From: Mycolicibacterium sp.
GTDB taxonomy: Bacteria > Actinomycetota > Actinomycetes > Mycobacteriales > Mycobacteriaceae
Length of the DNA stretch: 64,000 bases
Assembly: GCA_020637165.1 (NCBI GenBank)
Contig: JACJWN010000003.1
Span: 1 to 64,000, forward strand
Direction: 5' to 3'
Part shown: in pieces, positions 43,639 through 53,238 of the stretch
How positions within the stretch are numbered: the first letter of the stretch is position 1
Layout of the letters: every line of letters starts with the position of its first letter
Position numbers and translations under genes: made by a program
The notes under the pieces: generated by a model
The model's input: only the letters and a program-made list of their open reading frames with translations
The model's database searches: none
Told to the model about the DNA's origin: nothing

Positions 43639-43858
43639 AGGGATCCTCTCCGGTCTCGTCTGCAAGATCGAGTGTCCAACGTGGCTGTGACAGTCACGGC
43701 GGCAGGGGATGCGACACGCCGGGGAGGGGGGCCAAAGTCACACGGCTAGCACCGCGTGATGTCGAGTTGGCCGATCGCGCCGGCTTCCCACATACCCCTC
43801 CGCCACTAATCGCCGGAATCCACGGATGTGTCCGGCGAAGCTGCACTACCTTTTGCCG

Positions 43859-44122
43859 ATGAACAACAGCACGTTCCAGCTGCGACGTTGGGCCGCCGGT
43901 CTCACGGTCGCCGCGCTGCCGCTGATCGGCATTGCGCTCGCGCCGAGCAGCTTTGCTGACCCCGGCTACTCCGACGACCCCGGCTCCAGCGATACCGGTC
44001 CCTGTGCCTGGGACGTGGCCTCGGTGGCGTGCATGGAGTGGGAACAGGGTGGCGCTGCCTCCGTCTGCGGGTTCAGTCCGGATTCGATGGGCTGCCTCGA
44101 GGCCGGATCCGCAGCGAACTGA
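43859..44122 (+). CDS. small exported protein
   Basis: The 87-residue protein has a clear signal peptide (basic QLRRWA, hydrophobic AAGLTVAALPLIGIALA, cleavage near SFA-DP). The mature domain of about 53 residues has four Cys (PCAW, ACME, VCGF, GCLE), likely two disulfides. Function unknown. The ATG at 43859 is preferred since upstream residues would mask the signal peptide. Confidence 0.65.
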   Translation: MNNSTFQLRRWAAGLTVAALPLIGIALAPSSFADPGYSDDPGSSDTGPCAWDVASVACMEWEQGGAASVCGFSPDSMGCLEAGSAAN

Positions 44123-44182
44123 AACGGTCCGGCACCGCCGCCGGCCCCGTAACAAGACTGGCGCAAGGGCAGACTCCGGCAC

Positions 44183-44734
44183 ATGTATCCCGGCAGACCT
44201 CGAATCCTGGGCGAGGTCGGTGGTCTGGTGATCGCCGAGGACGGCCCACGAGTGCTGGTCGTCGATCGGGGAAATGGCCCACTCGCGATCGTGGCATTCG
44301 TGACCGGCGTCGTGGCAATGGTGTTCGGTGGGTTCGGCACTTTGACGCTGTTCACTGCCGCGGCCGGCCATGGGGCCGGGCTGCCGCTGGGGTTGTGCAT
44401 CGCGATGCTCGCGATCGGGGCGGTCGCAGCGGTAGCCGTCGTGGCCATGGTCCGTCGCATAGGGCGGACCCGTTTCGCTCCGATCGGCAACTATCGTCCC
44501 GTCGCCGTCTTCGACCGGGCGGCCCGGACTTACTTCGACGGGGACGGACGGGCGGTGGCCCCGTTGGACGCCGTCACATTCCATCGTCGGCTGCAGGTGG
44601 GATCGAGTTCGCTGAAACTGGTGGTCCACACACCGACCGGGGAGTACGTGCTGCTGCGTGGCAATCCCTTTACCGGCGGCCTCGGCGACCTTGCCGACGT
44701 GCTGGCAGGCGCCATTCGCGGCAATTCGCGCTGA
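44183..44734 (+). CDS. membrane protein of unknown function
   Basis: The 183-residue protein has two adjacent TM helices (about residues 33-57 and 66-90) flanked by a short N-terminal and a longer C-terminal soluble part that looks PH-domain-like in its strand pattern. No recognised family. The gene is 60 bp after the small exported protein gene and may be co-transcribed. Confidence 0.6.
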   Translation: MYPGRPRILGEVGGLVIAEDGPRVLVVDRGNGPLAIVAFVTGVVAMVFGGFGTLTLFTAAAGHGAGLPLGLCIAMLAIGAVAAVAVVAMVRRIGRTRFAPIGNYRPVAVFDRAARTYFDGDGRAVAPLDAVTFHRRLQVGSSSLKLVVHTPTGEYVLLRGNPFTGGLGDLADVLAGAIRGNSR

Positions 44735-45436
44735 CAAGACGGCCACCGGCCGTGTGCAGTTCAGGCCAGAACCAATGGCTGCGCCATCGTCAACCCCATC
44801 CCAGAGAACCGTGGAATCGGAACCAGCACGGCGCCCGGGAGGGAGGCTGTGTGGCGGTCCGGTCGTCTGCCGCCAACGGTGACCTCCGGCGAGCGAAACA
44901 GCCGATGCGGCTTACGCCGCTTCACTCCAGGAACCCACACCCTCGCTCCTGTCCGCAGATTCCCCCCGATCGATCGCCGGGGGACGCCGCCGAGGGGTTT
45001 GCGCCGGACCGGTCCACGCGGATCGGCGGAGTCGGCGTGTGTTGCGGAAGGCGGCGAGAATATCAGCGTCCATTTCGGTTTCACCTCGTAGATATCGTTA
45101 TTTGGTGCCACGTTGGGCCGGTGATCGGCCTCATCGCTGAAACTAAGGGGTGAGATGCAAGGCTGAAGACAGGGAATCGTCAAGTTCGGCTCAAATTCCG
45201 GGCCTGCCGATTTCCAATTCGGTCGCCGTGACGCTGACTCGGTCTGCGGGTGGACGGCGAAAGCGGTAGAAACCCCTTGGTCGGCGGTGCGTCAGGGCCC
45301 TCATGCCTGCCGGGGTCGCTCCCGCCAGCCCGAGTGTCCGATATCGACGGATTCTCGGCGCGGTTGCCCGCCAGAGCCGATACTGGACCGACGGATGTCG
45401 CGAGGGTCGACACCACGAAGAAGGGAGTTCGCGACT
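44735..45436. other. about 700 bp without a convincing gene
   Basis: Reading frames of 70-140 codons exist on both strands, but none has both a good start region and protein-like composition. A G-rich gggaggg stretch at 44837-44843 precedes a GTG (44849), yet the encoded sequence looks random. No repeat, tRNA or obvious terminator was seen. The last part must contain the promoter of the cNMP-binding gene. Confidence 0.5.
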
Positions 45437-46042
45437 ATGGGCGCCGAGGAGAAGATTGGCCACAAGTCGTGGACTGACCTCCAGGAGGCGGATGACGCCC
45501 GCCGTCTGCGGCAGTTCCCGGCATTCGGGAACTTCTCGGATGCCGAACTGAGGCACCTGGTCGGCGTTGCACACCACGACTCGACATCCGCACCATGGCC
45601 GCTGATTCATGAGAAGACGCCGGCAGATGCCTGCTACATCCTGCTCAGCGGCGAGGTCGGTGTGTACGTCGGCCGAGAGCACATCGCCACCCTCGGGCCG
45701 GGCGAGGTGATCGGTGAATCCGTCCTCCGCCAGGGCAAGCTTCGTTCCGCGACGGTGACGACGACCGGGCCGACCGAGGTGCTGCGCATCGAAGCGGAGG
45801 ATCTGGCCGGATTGCTGAACCAAATTCCCGCCCTTCGGGAGGTTATCGACGCCACCGCGGAGCGACACACCCCCGTCACCCCAGAGCCGTCAGCTCCGCC
45901 CGAACCGACACGTTCGAAGGTCAATGCCTCTGTTCCAGTCGAATTGATCAGTCAGTTTGAAAAGACCGCCGGGGCAGCCGGAGTCACCGTTTCGGGCGCG
46001 CTCGAAGCCGCGCTCAGCGACTGGATAGAGCGCAACAGCTGA
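45437..46042 (+). CDS. cyclic-nucleotide-binding domain protein with ribbon-helix-helix-like tail
   Basis: In this 201-residue protein, residues about 28-140 form a cNMP-binding (CAP_ED) domain with LLSGEVGVYVG, LGPGEVIGESVLRQGKLRSATV and a Pro-rich linker after it (about 145-158). Residues 159-201 (SKVNASVPVELISQFEK, then VSGALEAALSDWIE) look like a ribbon-helix-helix or short DNA-binding tail rather than the winged helix of CRP. The ATG at 45437 has an aaggga RBS; longer upstream reading is rejected. Possibly a cAMP- or lipid-sensing regulator; inferred. Confidence 0.75.
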   Translation: MGAEEKIGHKSWTDLQEADDARRLRQFPAFGNFSDAELRHLVGVAHHDSTSAPWPLIHEKTPADACYILLSGEVGVYVGREHIATLGPGEVIGESVLRQGKLRSATVTTTGPTEVLRIEAEDLAGLLNQIPALREVIDATAERHTPVTPEPSAPPEPTRSKVNASVPVELISQFEKTAGAAGVTVSGALEAALSDWIERNS

Positions 46043-46064
46043 GGCGGTACGGTTTACCGGGCTC

Positions 46065-47138
46065 TCACCCGGCTTGTTGGTCCAGGAAATCGTCGATCAT
46101 CACCCAGGTCGTCGCGGGCGCCGAGCGCCCTGTGAGGACTCCGAGATGTCCGCCGGGGGCGGTCTCGAGGCGAACCTGAGGAGCGTTGGGCAACAATTGC
46201 CCAACCTGATGGGCGACCTCGACGGGAACGAGCACATCACTGGTTCCGGCCACGTTCATCACCGGCACCCGCACGTCGGCGAGGTCCACCACCTTGTTGG
46301 GGCCGGCAACCTTGCCTTGCGCGAGCTCATTTCGCTGGACCAGTCGCTGGTAGATCTGCAGGGTGGCACGCCCCGGATAGGCGAGCATGCTGTTCATCAA
46401 CCCGTCGACCGCCTCGACCTGAGCCAGGAACTCCCGGTCGTCGCGGTGCCTGATCAGAGTGACCGGCTTCTTGAGGTACGTCGTCAACGACGTTGCCTTG
46501 AAGGCGGGGCCGACGATTTGGGCCGGCAGCCCGCCGAGGGCTTTGAGTCCCGTCCCGATGATCCGGCCGCCGGTGTATTTCCCTGCGCTGCGCAGGGGCG
46601 CGACCATCCGGTGCTTGCTGAGGTCGAAGGGACTCGCCACCATGGCGATCGACTTGACCGGCAGCGTGTCATCGGCCGCGGTGGTCAACAGCGCCAGAAG
46701 GCCTCCCAGACACCAGCCGATGAGATGCACCGGCGCACCGCCGCAGTCCTCGGAGACCTTTTTGATCGCGTTCGGCACCACATCGGTGACCCAGAATTCG
46801 ATACCGAGGTCGCGGTCTGACAGACCCATCTCGCCGTAGTCCACCAGGTAGGTCCGGTGGCCTTCCTTCAGCAGATGTTCGGTAAGCGAACAACCGCGCC
46901 GCAGGTCGAAGCACGCCGACTGCGAGCCCAGCGGCGGTACCAGCAGAATCGGGTCGCCGCCCAGCGGCACGCCGGCCGGCAGGTAGCGATGGAGAGTAGA
47001 TTTATGGCCCTCGCTGATGACCTCCGAGGGCATCCGCGTGGTGTCGGCCATGCCGCCCTTGACCACGAAGTCGAACAGGTTGGAAACGGCTTTACGCCGT
47101 TGTTCGGGCGTCCGGGTCCTGTCGAACAGCGAGCTCAT
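46065..47138 (-). CDS. PHA synthase-like alpha/beta hydrolase
   Basis: The 357-residue protein is of class III PhaC/alpha-beta-hydrolase type. The nucleophile elbow is GWCLGG with C143 in place of the lipase Ser, and the other triad members are probably the Asp in GTSDVLVP and the His in PGGHLG. It could polymerise or cleave hydroxyacyl thioesters. No PhaE/PhaR, PhaB or phasin gene is nearby, so a polyhydroxyalkanoate role is not supported by context. It lies 24 bp downstream of the TetR gene on the same strand. Confidence 0.78.
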   Translation of the reverse strand: MSSLFDRTRTPEQRRKAVSNLFDFVVKGGMADTTRMPSEVISEGHKSTLHRYLPAGVPLGGDPILLVPPLGSQSACFDLRRGCSLTEHLLKEGHRTYLVDYGEMGLSDRDLGIEFWVTDVVPNAIKKVSEDCGGAPVHLIGWCLGGLLALLTTAADDTLPVKSIAMVASPFDLSKHRMVAPLRSAGKYTGGRIIGTGLKALGGLPAQIVGPAFKATSLTTYLKKPVTLIRHRDDREFLAQVEAVDGLMNSMLAYPGRATLQIYQRLVQRNELAQGKVAGPNKVVDLADVRVPVMNVAGTSDVLVPVEVAHQVGQLLPNAPQVRLETAPGGHLGVLTGRSAPATTWVMIDDFLDQQAG

Positions 47139-47162
47139 GGCCTGAGGATACGGCGACCGCCG

Positions 47163-47744
47163 CTACCCGGTGGCGGTGTCCGTGGAACCCATCAGAGCCG
47201 ACTGCACCGCCGGGGCCACCAGCCGGACCAGCTCGTCCTCGGTCGCCGACGCCAGCGGCTCCATCCGCATCACATACCGCGACCCGACCACCCCGACTAC
47301 GTAGGACACCGCCAGCGTGACGCGCATCCGGGCGTCGGGCACCCCGAGGAACGCTGCCACCCGGTCGACGATCACCGACTCCAGGAACTCGCGCAGCGGC
47401 GCGACCGCCTTGGCCGCGCCGGCGCCGTCGCTCACCATGGCTGCTATCCGCTCGCGTGTCTCGGGCTCATCGAGCATCCGCAACGTCACCCGCACCAAGC
47501 GCTCGGCGAGGCCATCGATCCCCGGCGCGAGGAGCTGGGCGATGGCGGTCCCGGGGTCGCTCGGCAACCGCATGGCCGCGGCGAAGAGTTCCTCACGATT
47601 GGCGTAGTAGCGACGGACCAGGTCCGGCGCGACGCCGGCGGCGGCGGCAACGCCCTTGATCGTGGTGTCGAGGTAACCCTGCCGGGCATACATACCGCGC
47701 GCGGCGTCGAGGACGGCGCGTTTGACTTCGTCGGCGTTAACCAT
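47163..47744 (-). CDS. TetR-family transcriptional regulator
   Basis: The 193-residue protein has an N-terminal TetR helix-turn-helix (residues 8-54, LDAARGMYARQGYLDTTIKGVAAAAGV then RRYYANREELF) and a C-terminal ligand domain of the TetR_C_17-like type. It leads the PhaC-like gene and is divergent from an FAD monooxygenase gene 131 bp away; it may control both. Confidence 0.85.
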   Translation of the reverse strand: MVNADEVKRAVLDAARGMYARQGYLDTTIKGVAAAAGVAPDLVRRYYANREELFAAAMRLPSDPGTAIAQLLAPGIDGLAERLVRVTLRMLDEPETRERIAAMVSDGAGAAKAVAPLREFLESVIVDRVAAFLGVPDARMRVTLAVSYVVGVVGSRYVMRMEPLASATEDELVRLVAPAVQSALMGSTDTATG

Positions 47745-47875
47745 GTTGGGCCATCCTCAATCTCCGAGCGGCTCCCATCTGACCGACCCGGACTATAGCC
47801 ATCACCGGGAAGGCGGTTCAGTCACGGGTGGTCGGGTCCCCTGTCGCTTCGGCCGGATACGCGGGACAATCGGGT

Positions 47876-49057
47876 ATGCGGATCGCCATCAGCGGTGCGG
47901 GTGTGGCGGGTTCGGCGTTGGCCTACTGGCTGCAGCGCACCGGACACACCACGACCTTGATCGAGCAGGCGCCGGCCTTCCGGGCCGGCGGCTACATGAT
48001 TGACTTCTGGGGCGTCGGATACCAGGTCGCCAAGCGGATGGGCATCGAGGACCGAATTCGCGACGCCGGCTACCAGGTCCGCTGTGTGCGCTCGGTCGGC
48101 CCGGGTGGGGAAGTGAAGGCGGATCTACGGACCGACGCCATACGCAGGGCGATCGGTGAGGACTTCACCAGCCTGCCGCGCGGCGATCTGGCCGCTGCGG
48201 TCTTCGACAGCGTCGACGGCGACTGCGAAACCCTCTTCGGGGAGAGCATTGTCGCCGTCGAGCAGCGTTCGGATGGTGTTCGGCTGAGCTTGGCCAACTC
48301 CGCATCACGCGATTTCGACCTGCTCATCGGCGCCGACGGGCTGCACTCGAACGTTCGCGGACTGACCTTCGGCCCGGAATCGGAGTTCGAGCAATACCTG
48401 GGCTGCAAGGTAGCCGCCTGCGTCGTCGACGGTTACCGGCCCCGTGACGAACTGACCTACGTCACCTACAACGTTCCGGGCCGGCAGGTGGCCCGGTTCG
48501 CCCTGCGCGGTGACCGGACCATGTTCCTGTTCGTCCATCGCGCCGAGCGCGCCGACACCGGCGTTCCGGCCATCGAGGAGTTGCGCGACCAGTTCGGCGC
48601 AGCCGGGTGGGAATGCGCGCAGATCCTGGACGCTCTCGGCGACGGTGAGGGCCTCTATTTCGACGTGGTCAGCCAGATCCGGATGAACCGGTGGTCGCGG
48701 GGCCGGGTTCTGCTGATCGGCGACGCCGCGGGATGTATCTCCCTACTCGGCGGCGAGGGGACGGGCCTGGCTATGACGGAGGCCTATGTGCTGGCCGGCG
48801 AATTGATGCGAGCCGGAGGCGATCACCCCGGCGGCGATCACCGCAGGGCGTTCGAACGGTACGAGCGTCGGCTGCATCCGTTCATCGAGTCCAAACAAGC
48901 CGCGGCCGTTCGCTTCATCGGTTTTTTCGCCGCCCGCACCCGCCGCGGATTGTGGTTTCGCAACGCGGCGATGCGTGCGATGAACTTCGCACCGCTTACC
49001 AGGGTCTTCGCCGGGGAATTCCGCGACGACTTCGAACTTCCGGATTACGGCATCTAA
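47876..49057 (+). CDS. FAD-dependent aromatic-ring monooxygenase family protein
   Basis: The 393-residue flavoprotein has the GxGxxG motif in ISGAGVAGSALAYWL (residues 5-19), the DG motif in FDLLIGADGLHSNVR and the GD motif in GRVLLIGDAAGCISLLGGEGTGLAM. It belongs to the PHBH/TetX-like class A monooxygenases. Substrate unknown. The ATG at 47876 was preferred over an upstream GTG. Divergent TetR suggests substrate-induced expression. Confidence 0.83.
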   Translation: MRIAISGAGVAGSALAYWLQRTGHTTTLIEQAPAFRAGGYMIDFWGVGYQVAKRMGIEDRIRDAGYQVRCVRSVGPGGEVKADLRTDAIRRAIGEDFTSLPRGDLAAAVFDSVDGDCETLFGESIVAVEQRSDGVRLSLANSASRDFDLLIGADGLHSNVRGLTFGPESEFEQYLGCKVAACVVDGYRPRDELTYVTYNVPGRQVARFALRGDRTMFLFVHRAERADTGVPAIEELRDQFGAAGWECAQILDALGDGEGLYFDVVSQIRMNRWSRGRVLLIGDAAGCISLLGGEGTGLAMTEAYVLAGELMRAGGDHPGGDHRRAFERYERRLHPFIESKQAAAVRFIGFFAARTRRGLWFRNAAMRAMNFAPLTRVFAGEFRDDFELPDYGI

Positions 49058-49096
49058 GGTCCCGGCAGGTAAGGCTCTCATGTAAGGCTTTGTCCC

Positions 49097-49951
49097 GTGG
49101 ATTGGGTTGCTGCGGCGAAGTTCGCATTCGGGCTGAGTCTGGCCGTCCTGGTCTTCGGCTCGGGACTCGGCGCCCGATTCGGTGATGTGGCCGCGCTGCT
49201 ACGCCGGCCGGGATTGCTGGCCCGCTCCCTGCTTGCCGTGCTCGTCGTCGCTCCGGTGTTGGCGCTGACCCTGGTGGCCATCTTCAACCTCGATCACGAC
49301 ATCGCGATCGCTCTTGTCGCGCTGTCGGTTTCGCCGCTGCCGCCACTGCTTCCAAGCCGGAGCGGGAAGGCCGGCGGCAAGCCGGAATACGGTTTTGGTC
49401 TCGTCCTGGTTCTCGCCGTGCTCGCGGTTCCGAGCATTCTGCTCTCGGCCGAGATTCTGGGTGCGGTGTTCGGCAGGGACTACGTCGCTACCCCGTTCGC
49501 GATCGCGACATCGCTGCTTCTCTCGGTACTGGGCCCACTGCTGGCCGGGATGCTTGTGGCCAAGGTCTCGCCCTCGACCGCTTCGCGTCTGGAAAGACCA
49601 CTGCACCGGGTGCAACTGTGGCTGCTGCCGATAGCGATGGTCGTGTTGCTGATCTCATCGGCACCGGAAATGTGGGGTTTGATCGGCAACCACACACTGA
49701 TGGTGCTGGGGATCTTTATTCTGAGCGCTTTCGCCGTCGGCCACTTGTTCGGCGGGCCGGATCGACGCGACGCCACGGTGCTGGCCTTCGCCACCGCCTG
49801 CCGACACCCGGCCACTGCTCTGGCCCTGGCGGCGGCGAATTTTCCGGCGGCCGATGCGCGCGCCGCCGTGGCGCTGTACGGCCTCGTCACCGTCGTCGTC
49901 GGTGGGGTCTACGCGCTCTGGAACAACAGGCGTCCGGCGAAGTCGGGTTGA
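49097..49951 (+). CDS. BASS-like transporter (bile acid:Na+ symporter superfamily)
   Basis: The 284-residue membrane protein has eight or nine predicted TM helices. Two discontinuous-helix regions (VALSVSPLPPLLPSRSGKAGG and LAFATACRHPATALALAAANF) match the crossover segments of the BASS fold. Substrate not assignable. GTG start 39 bp after the monooxygenase gene, so the two may be co-transcribed. Confidence 0.72.
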   Translation: MDWVAAAKFAFGLSLAVLVFGSGLGARFGDVAALLRRPGLLARSLLAVLVVAPVLALTLVAIFNLDHDIAIALVALSVSPLPPLLPSRSGKAGGKPEYGFGLVLVLAVLAVPSILLSAEILGAVFGRDYVATPFAIATSLLLSVLGPLLAGMLVAKVSPSTASRLERPLHRVQLWLLPIAMVVLLISSAPEMWGLIGNHTLMVLGIFILSAFAVGHLFGGPDRRDATVLAFATACRHPATALALAAANFPAADARAAVALYGLVTVVVGGVYALWNNRRPAKSG

Positions 49952-50073
49952 CTACTGGGTGCCTAGGGCGCCGCGTAACCGCCCTTCGGCCGTGGCCGCG
50001 CCATCACCCTGGATCCCCCTTATCATCGAACGGAGTCACCACACGAGGCCGCGGAGGCCGGACGGGGCGGTAA

Positions 50074-52794
50074 TTGGTCGGGGAATCGCAAGCGTCATCG
50101 GCGTGGCTGGATGTGGTTTCGCCCGAACATTATTCGCGGCCGACCGGCGCGGTCGCGACGATGCTGCGGGTTGACCCTACTGTTGGGCTCGACGACGCCG
50201 AGGTCGCCCACCGCCGGCGAGTCGTCGGGCCCAATCTCCTCACGGCGCCCAGTCCGGTATCGGAGTTCCGACTGCTGGTTCGGCAGCTTCTGAGCCCTGT
50301 CGTGGCGTTGCTGGCCGCGGGCATGGTGTTGTCGCTGTTCTTCCGCGAGTGGCAGCAGGCCGCGGCGATCGGCATCGTTCTGCTGATCAACACCGCGATC
50401 GGCTACCTCACCGAGCGCAAGGCGCTCCGCTCGATGGAGGCGCTGCGCGCCCTGGGGGGCCGGGTTGCGCGGGTTCGGCGCAATGGACAGTCCGCGATGG
50501 TCGACGCCAAGGATCTGGTTCCCGGGGATGTGGTGCTGCTGGATGCCGGCGATGTGGTCTCCGCCGATCTGAGATGCCTGAGCGCGGCAGCACTCGGCGT
50601 CGATGAGTCCGCGCTGACCGGTGAATCGGTTCCGGTGGACAAGGACCCCGGGCCCAATCCCGCCGGAAGCGGATTGCATGAACGTTCGGCGATGCTTTTC
50701 AAGGGGACTCATGTCGTCCGGGGCAGCGGCGAGGGGATCGTCGTCGGCACCGGGCTGGCCACCGAACTCGGCCGCATCACCGAACTGGTCGAGGTTGCCG
50801 ATTCCGGCGAGTCGCCCATGGAGGGTCATCTCAGGCGCCTGTCGTGGCAACTCGTGTGGCTGACGCTGGCGCTGGCCGCAGGTATCGCCTTGGCCGGAAC
50901 GCTCACCGGCCGGCCGGTGCCCCTGATGATCGAGACGGCCATCGCGTTGACCGTGGCGGCGATCCCCGAGGGCCTGCCGATCGTGGCTACCGTCGTACTG
51001 GCGCGCGGAATGCTGCGGATGGCACGCGATCACGCGCTGGTCGAGAAACTGGCGGCGGTGGAGACGCTGGGATCGACGACGGTCCTGCTCACCGACAAGA
51101 CCGGGACGCTGACCGAGAACCGGATGGAGGTGGAACGGCTCACCACCGCCGAGGCAACCTTCAGCTTCGACTATTCCGGGGGCGCCGTACTGGACGGTGG
51201 GGTGCCGGCCGACCCGCGATCGACCCCCGAGCTTCGGCGGGCGCTGCAGGTCGGGGTCTTGTGCGGTAACGCCGACTATGACCCCGAGGAGGCCAAGGGC
51301 ACCGGCGATCCGATGGAGGTGGCCCTGGTGCGCGCCGGTTCGGTGATTGGTCTGGAGCGTGCCGAGCAGCTCCGACGGTATCCGGAGGTGGCGGAGCGTC
51401 CGTTCGACCCGTCCACCAAGTGGATGGCGACCGTGCACCGCGACGGCGACGGATATTTCACCGCGCTCAAGGGGGCGCCCGAAGCCGTTCTCGCGCTGAC
51501 CGCGAAGGCCGGTCTGGCCGGCCGGCCGATGGGGGAGCAGGACCGGTCCGCATTCCTGCGGATCGCCGAGGATCTGGCCGGCGAGGGGTTGCGGGTGCTG
51601 GCGCTGGCAGCCGGTCCCTGCAGTGATCCCGAGCGGGTGATCTCCGGGGAACTGGCGTTCCTGGGTCTTGCGGCACTGCGTGACCCGCCCCGGGCCGGCA
51701 TCGCCGATGCGGTGGATGAGCTGAGCCGCGCCGGAATCCACGTGGTGATGGCCACGGGTGATCATCCGGCGACGGCAGTGGCCATCGCCGACGCCGTCGG
51801 TATCGCCGGTCCGACTTCGGTGGTCACTACGGGAGAGCAGCTACCGGAGTGGCAGGAGCGCTGCGCCGACGGCGGGACCACCGGACGTCGGGTCTTCGCA
51901 CGGGTCAGCCCGGAGGACAAACTGGCGCTGATCGAGCTGTTCCAACGCGACGGCGCCGTGGTGGCGATGATCGGCGACGGTGTCAACGATGCGCCGGCAC
52001 TAGTCAAGGCGGACATCGGGGTCGCCATGGGCCTGCGGGGGACCGAGGTGGCCCGGGAGGCCGCCGACATGGTGCTCCTCGACGACCGGTTCGAGACGAT
52101 CGTCAAGGCCGCCCGCGAGGGCAGGGTGATCTTCGACAACATCCGGCGGTTTTCGGTGTACCTGCTGTCCTGCAACCTCGCCGAGGTGCTTGTGGTCGCC
52201 TTGGCCATCGTCGTCGGCCTTCCGCTGCCGTTGCTGCCCCTGCAGATCCTCTTTCTCAATCTGGTCACCGATGTGTTCCCTGCCTTTGCGCTGGCCGCGG
52301 GGGAGGGCGAGGGCGATGTCCTGGATCGTCCCCCCCGACCGCCGCGCGAGCCGATCATCACCCGAGGTTTGTGGCGGATCATGGCGGCCTACGCCGCTGC
52401 GATAGCGCTCAGCACCATGGCGGCGCAGTTCGTCGCCCTGCACTGGCTGGGGCTCAGTCCGGCCGCGGCGCGGACCGTGTCCTTTCTGACGATCGCCTTC
52501 GCGCAGCTGTGGCACGTTTTCAACATGCGAACACCGGGTAGTTCCGTCCTGCGCAACGCCGTCACCACCAACCGGCTGATCTGGTCCGCACTGCTGTTGT
52601 GTGCGGTTCTGCTGGTCGGAGCCGTGACGGTGCCCGCACTGGCCGACACGCTCGGCACCGCAACCATCGGTGTTGGCGGGTGGGCCCTGGTGATGCTCGC
52701 CAGTGCGCTGCCGTTGTTGGCCGGTCAGCTCTGGCTGGTCATCAGCAAAGGCCGAACGGCCATCCACCGGAGCGAAAGCGGGAACCCACAGTGA
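50074..52794 (+). CDS. P2-type cation-transporting ATPase (CtpF-like)
   Basis: The 906-residue P-type ATPase has the actuator motif LTGESVPVD, the TM4 signature AIPEGLP typical of P2 Ca2+/Mn2+-type pumps, the phosphorylation site DKTGTLTEN and the hinge MIGDGVNDAPAL. About ten TM helices are expected. In M. tuberculosis the related CtpF is a DosR-controlled cation pump. The TTG at 50074 was kept because the N-terminal WLDVVSPEHY segment resembles the usual cation-ATPase N-terminus; the RBS is weak. The transported ion is inferred. Confidence 0.85.
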   Translation: MVGESQASSAWLDVVSPEHYSRPTGAVATMLRVDPTVGLDDAEVAHRRRVVGPNLLTAPSPVSEFRLLVRQLLSPVVALLAAGMVLSLFFREWQQAAAIGIVLLINTAIGYLTERKALRSMEALRALGGRVARVRRNGQSAMVDAKDLVPGDVVLLDAGDVVSADLRCLSAAALGVDESALTGESVPVDKDPGPNPAGSGLHERSAMLFKGTHVVRGSGEGIVVGTGLATELGRITELVEVADSGESPMEGHLRRLSWQLVWLTLALAAGIALAGTLTGRPVPLMIETAIALTVAAIPEGLPIVATVVLARGMLRMARDHALVEKLAAVETLGSTTVLLTDKTGTLTENRMEVERLTTAEATFSFDYSGGAVLDGGVPADPRSTPELRRALQVGVLCGNADYDPEEAKGTGDPMEVALVRAGSVIGLERAEQLRRYPEVAERPFDPSTKWMATVHRDGDGYFTALKGAPEAVLALTAKAGLAGRPMGEQDRSAFLRIAEDLAGEGLRVLALAAGPCSDPERVISGELAFLGLAALRDPPRAGIADAVDELSRAGIHVVMATGDHPATAVAIADAVGIAGPTSVVTTGEQLPEWQERCADGGTTGRRVFARVSPEDKLALIELFQRDGAVVAMIGDGVNDAPALVKADIGVAMGLRGTEVAREAADMVLLDDRFETIVKAAREGRVIFDNIRRFSVYLLSCNLAEVLVVALAIVVGLPLPLLPLQILFLNLVTDVFPAFALAAGEGEGDVLDRPPRPPREPIITRGLWRIMAAYAAAIALSTMAAQFVALHWLGLSPAAARTVSFLTIAFAQLWHVFNMRTPGSSVLRNAVTTNRLIWSALLLCAVLLVGAVTVPALADTLGTATIGVGGWALVMLASALPLLAGQLWLVISKGRTAIHRSESGNPQ

Positions 52795-52804
52795 GGGCCA
52801 CACC

Positions 52805-53206
52805 ATGAGTAACGCGAAGAAGATGCACACGGCTTTGGGTGCCGCGACGGCGTTCGCCCTCACCGCCTGTGCGGGCACAGCGCAGACCGCGGCGGATCCG
52901 ACCGATACGTCGGCCTCCGGTCAGGCCACGGCGACCTCCGCCGCGGCCCCGTCGGCGGGGGAGAAGCCCGGCAAGGATTTCCTGTTCGGCAAGTGGGGAA
53001 CCGACGGCGACTGCGACCTGGCCATCGACCTGCGCGCGGACGGCACCAGCGACGGCCCGTTCGGGGATTGGACCTACGACGACGGCATCATCAGCTTCGC
53101 CGATGCCCCGGATCTACTGATTAGCGTCACCGTCATCGACGGCCAGAGCATGGAGTCGACCAATGACAGCAGCGGAAAAACCACCAGGATGACCCGGTGC
53201 CCGTGA
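52805..53206 (+). CDS. small lipoprotein
   Basis: The 133-residue protein has a lipoprotein signal (ALGAATAFALTACAG; lipobox LTAC, acylated Cys near residue 20), then a Thr/Ser/Ala-rich linker and a small beta-rich domain (about 55-133) with Cys pairing likely. Function unknown. It starts 11 bp after the P2-ATPase gene and is probably co-transcribed with it. Confidence 0.7.
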   Translation: MSNAKKMHTALGAATAFALTACAGTAQTAADPTDTSASGQATATSAAAPSAGEKPGKDFLFGKWGTDGDCDLAIDLRADGTSDGPFGDWTYDDGIISFADAPDLLISVTVIDGQSMESTNDSSGKTTRMTRCP

Positions 53207-53238
53207 AGGCGGCGGCCCCTACGGCCTCGCCGGAAGGA

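Noticed and set aside
44849-45091. 80-codon plus-strand frame with a good-looking gggaggg upstream
   Set aside because: Translated sequence looks random (Arg/Pro/Gly-rich); the purine stretch alone is not enough.
44761-45183. 140-codon minus-strand frame in a gene-poor gap
   Set aside because: No RBS, no recognisable domain and low-complexity Pro/Arg composition.
45191-45868. 225-codon minus-strand frame
   Set aside because: Antisense to the cNMP-binding gene, which has clear domain motifs.
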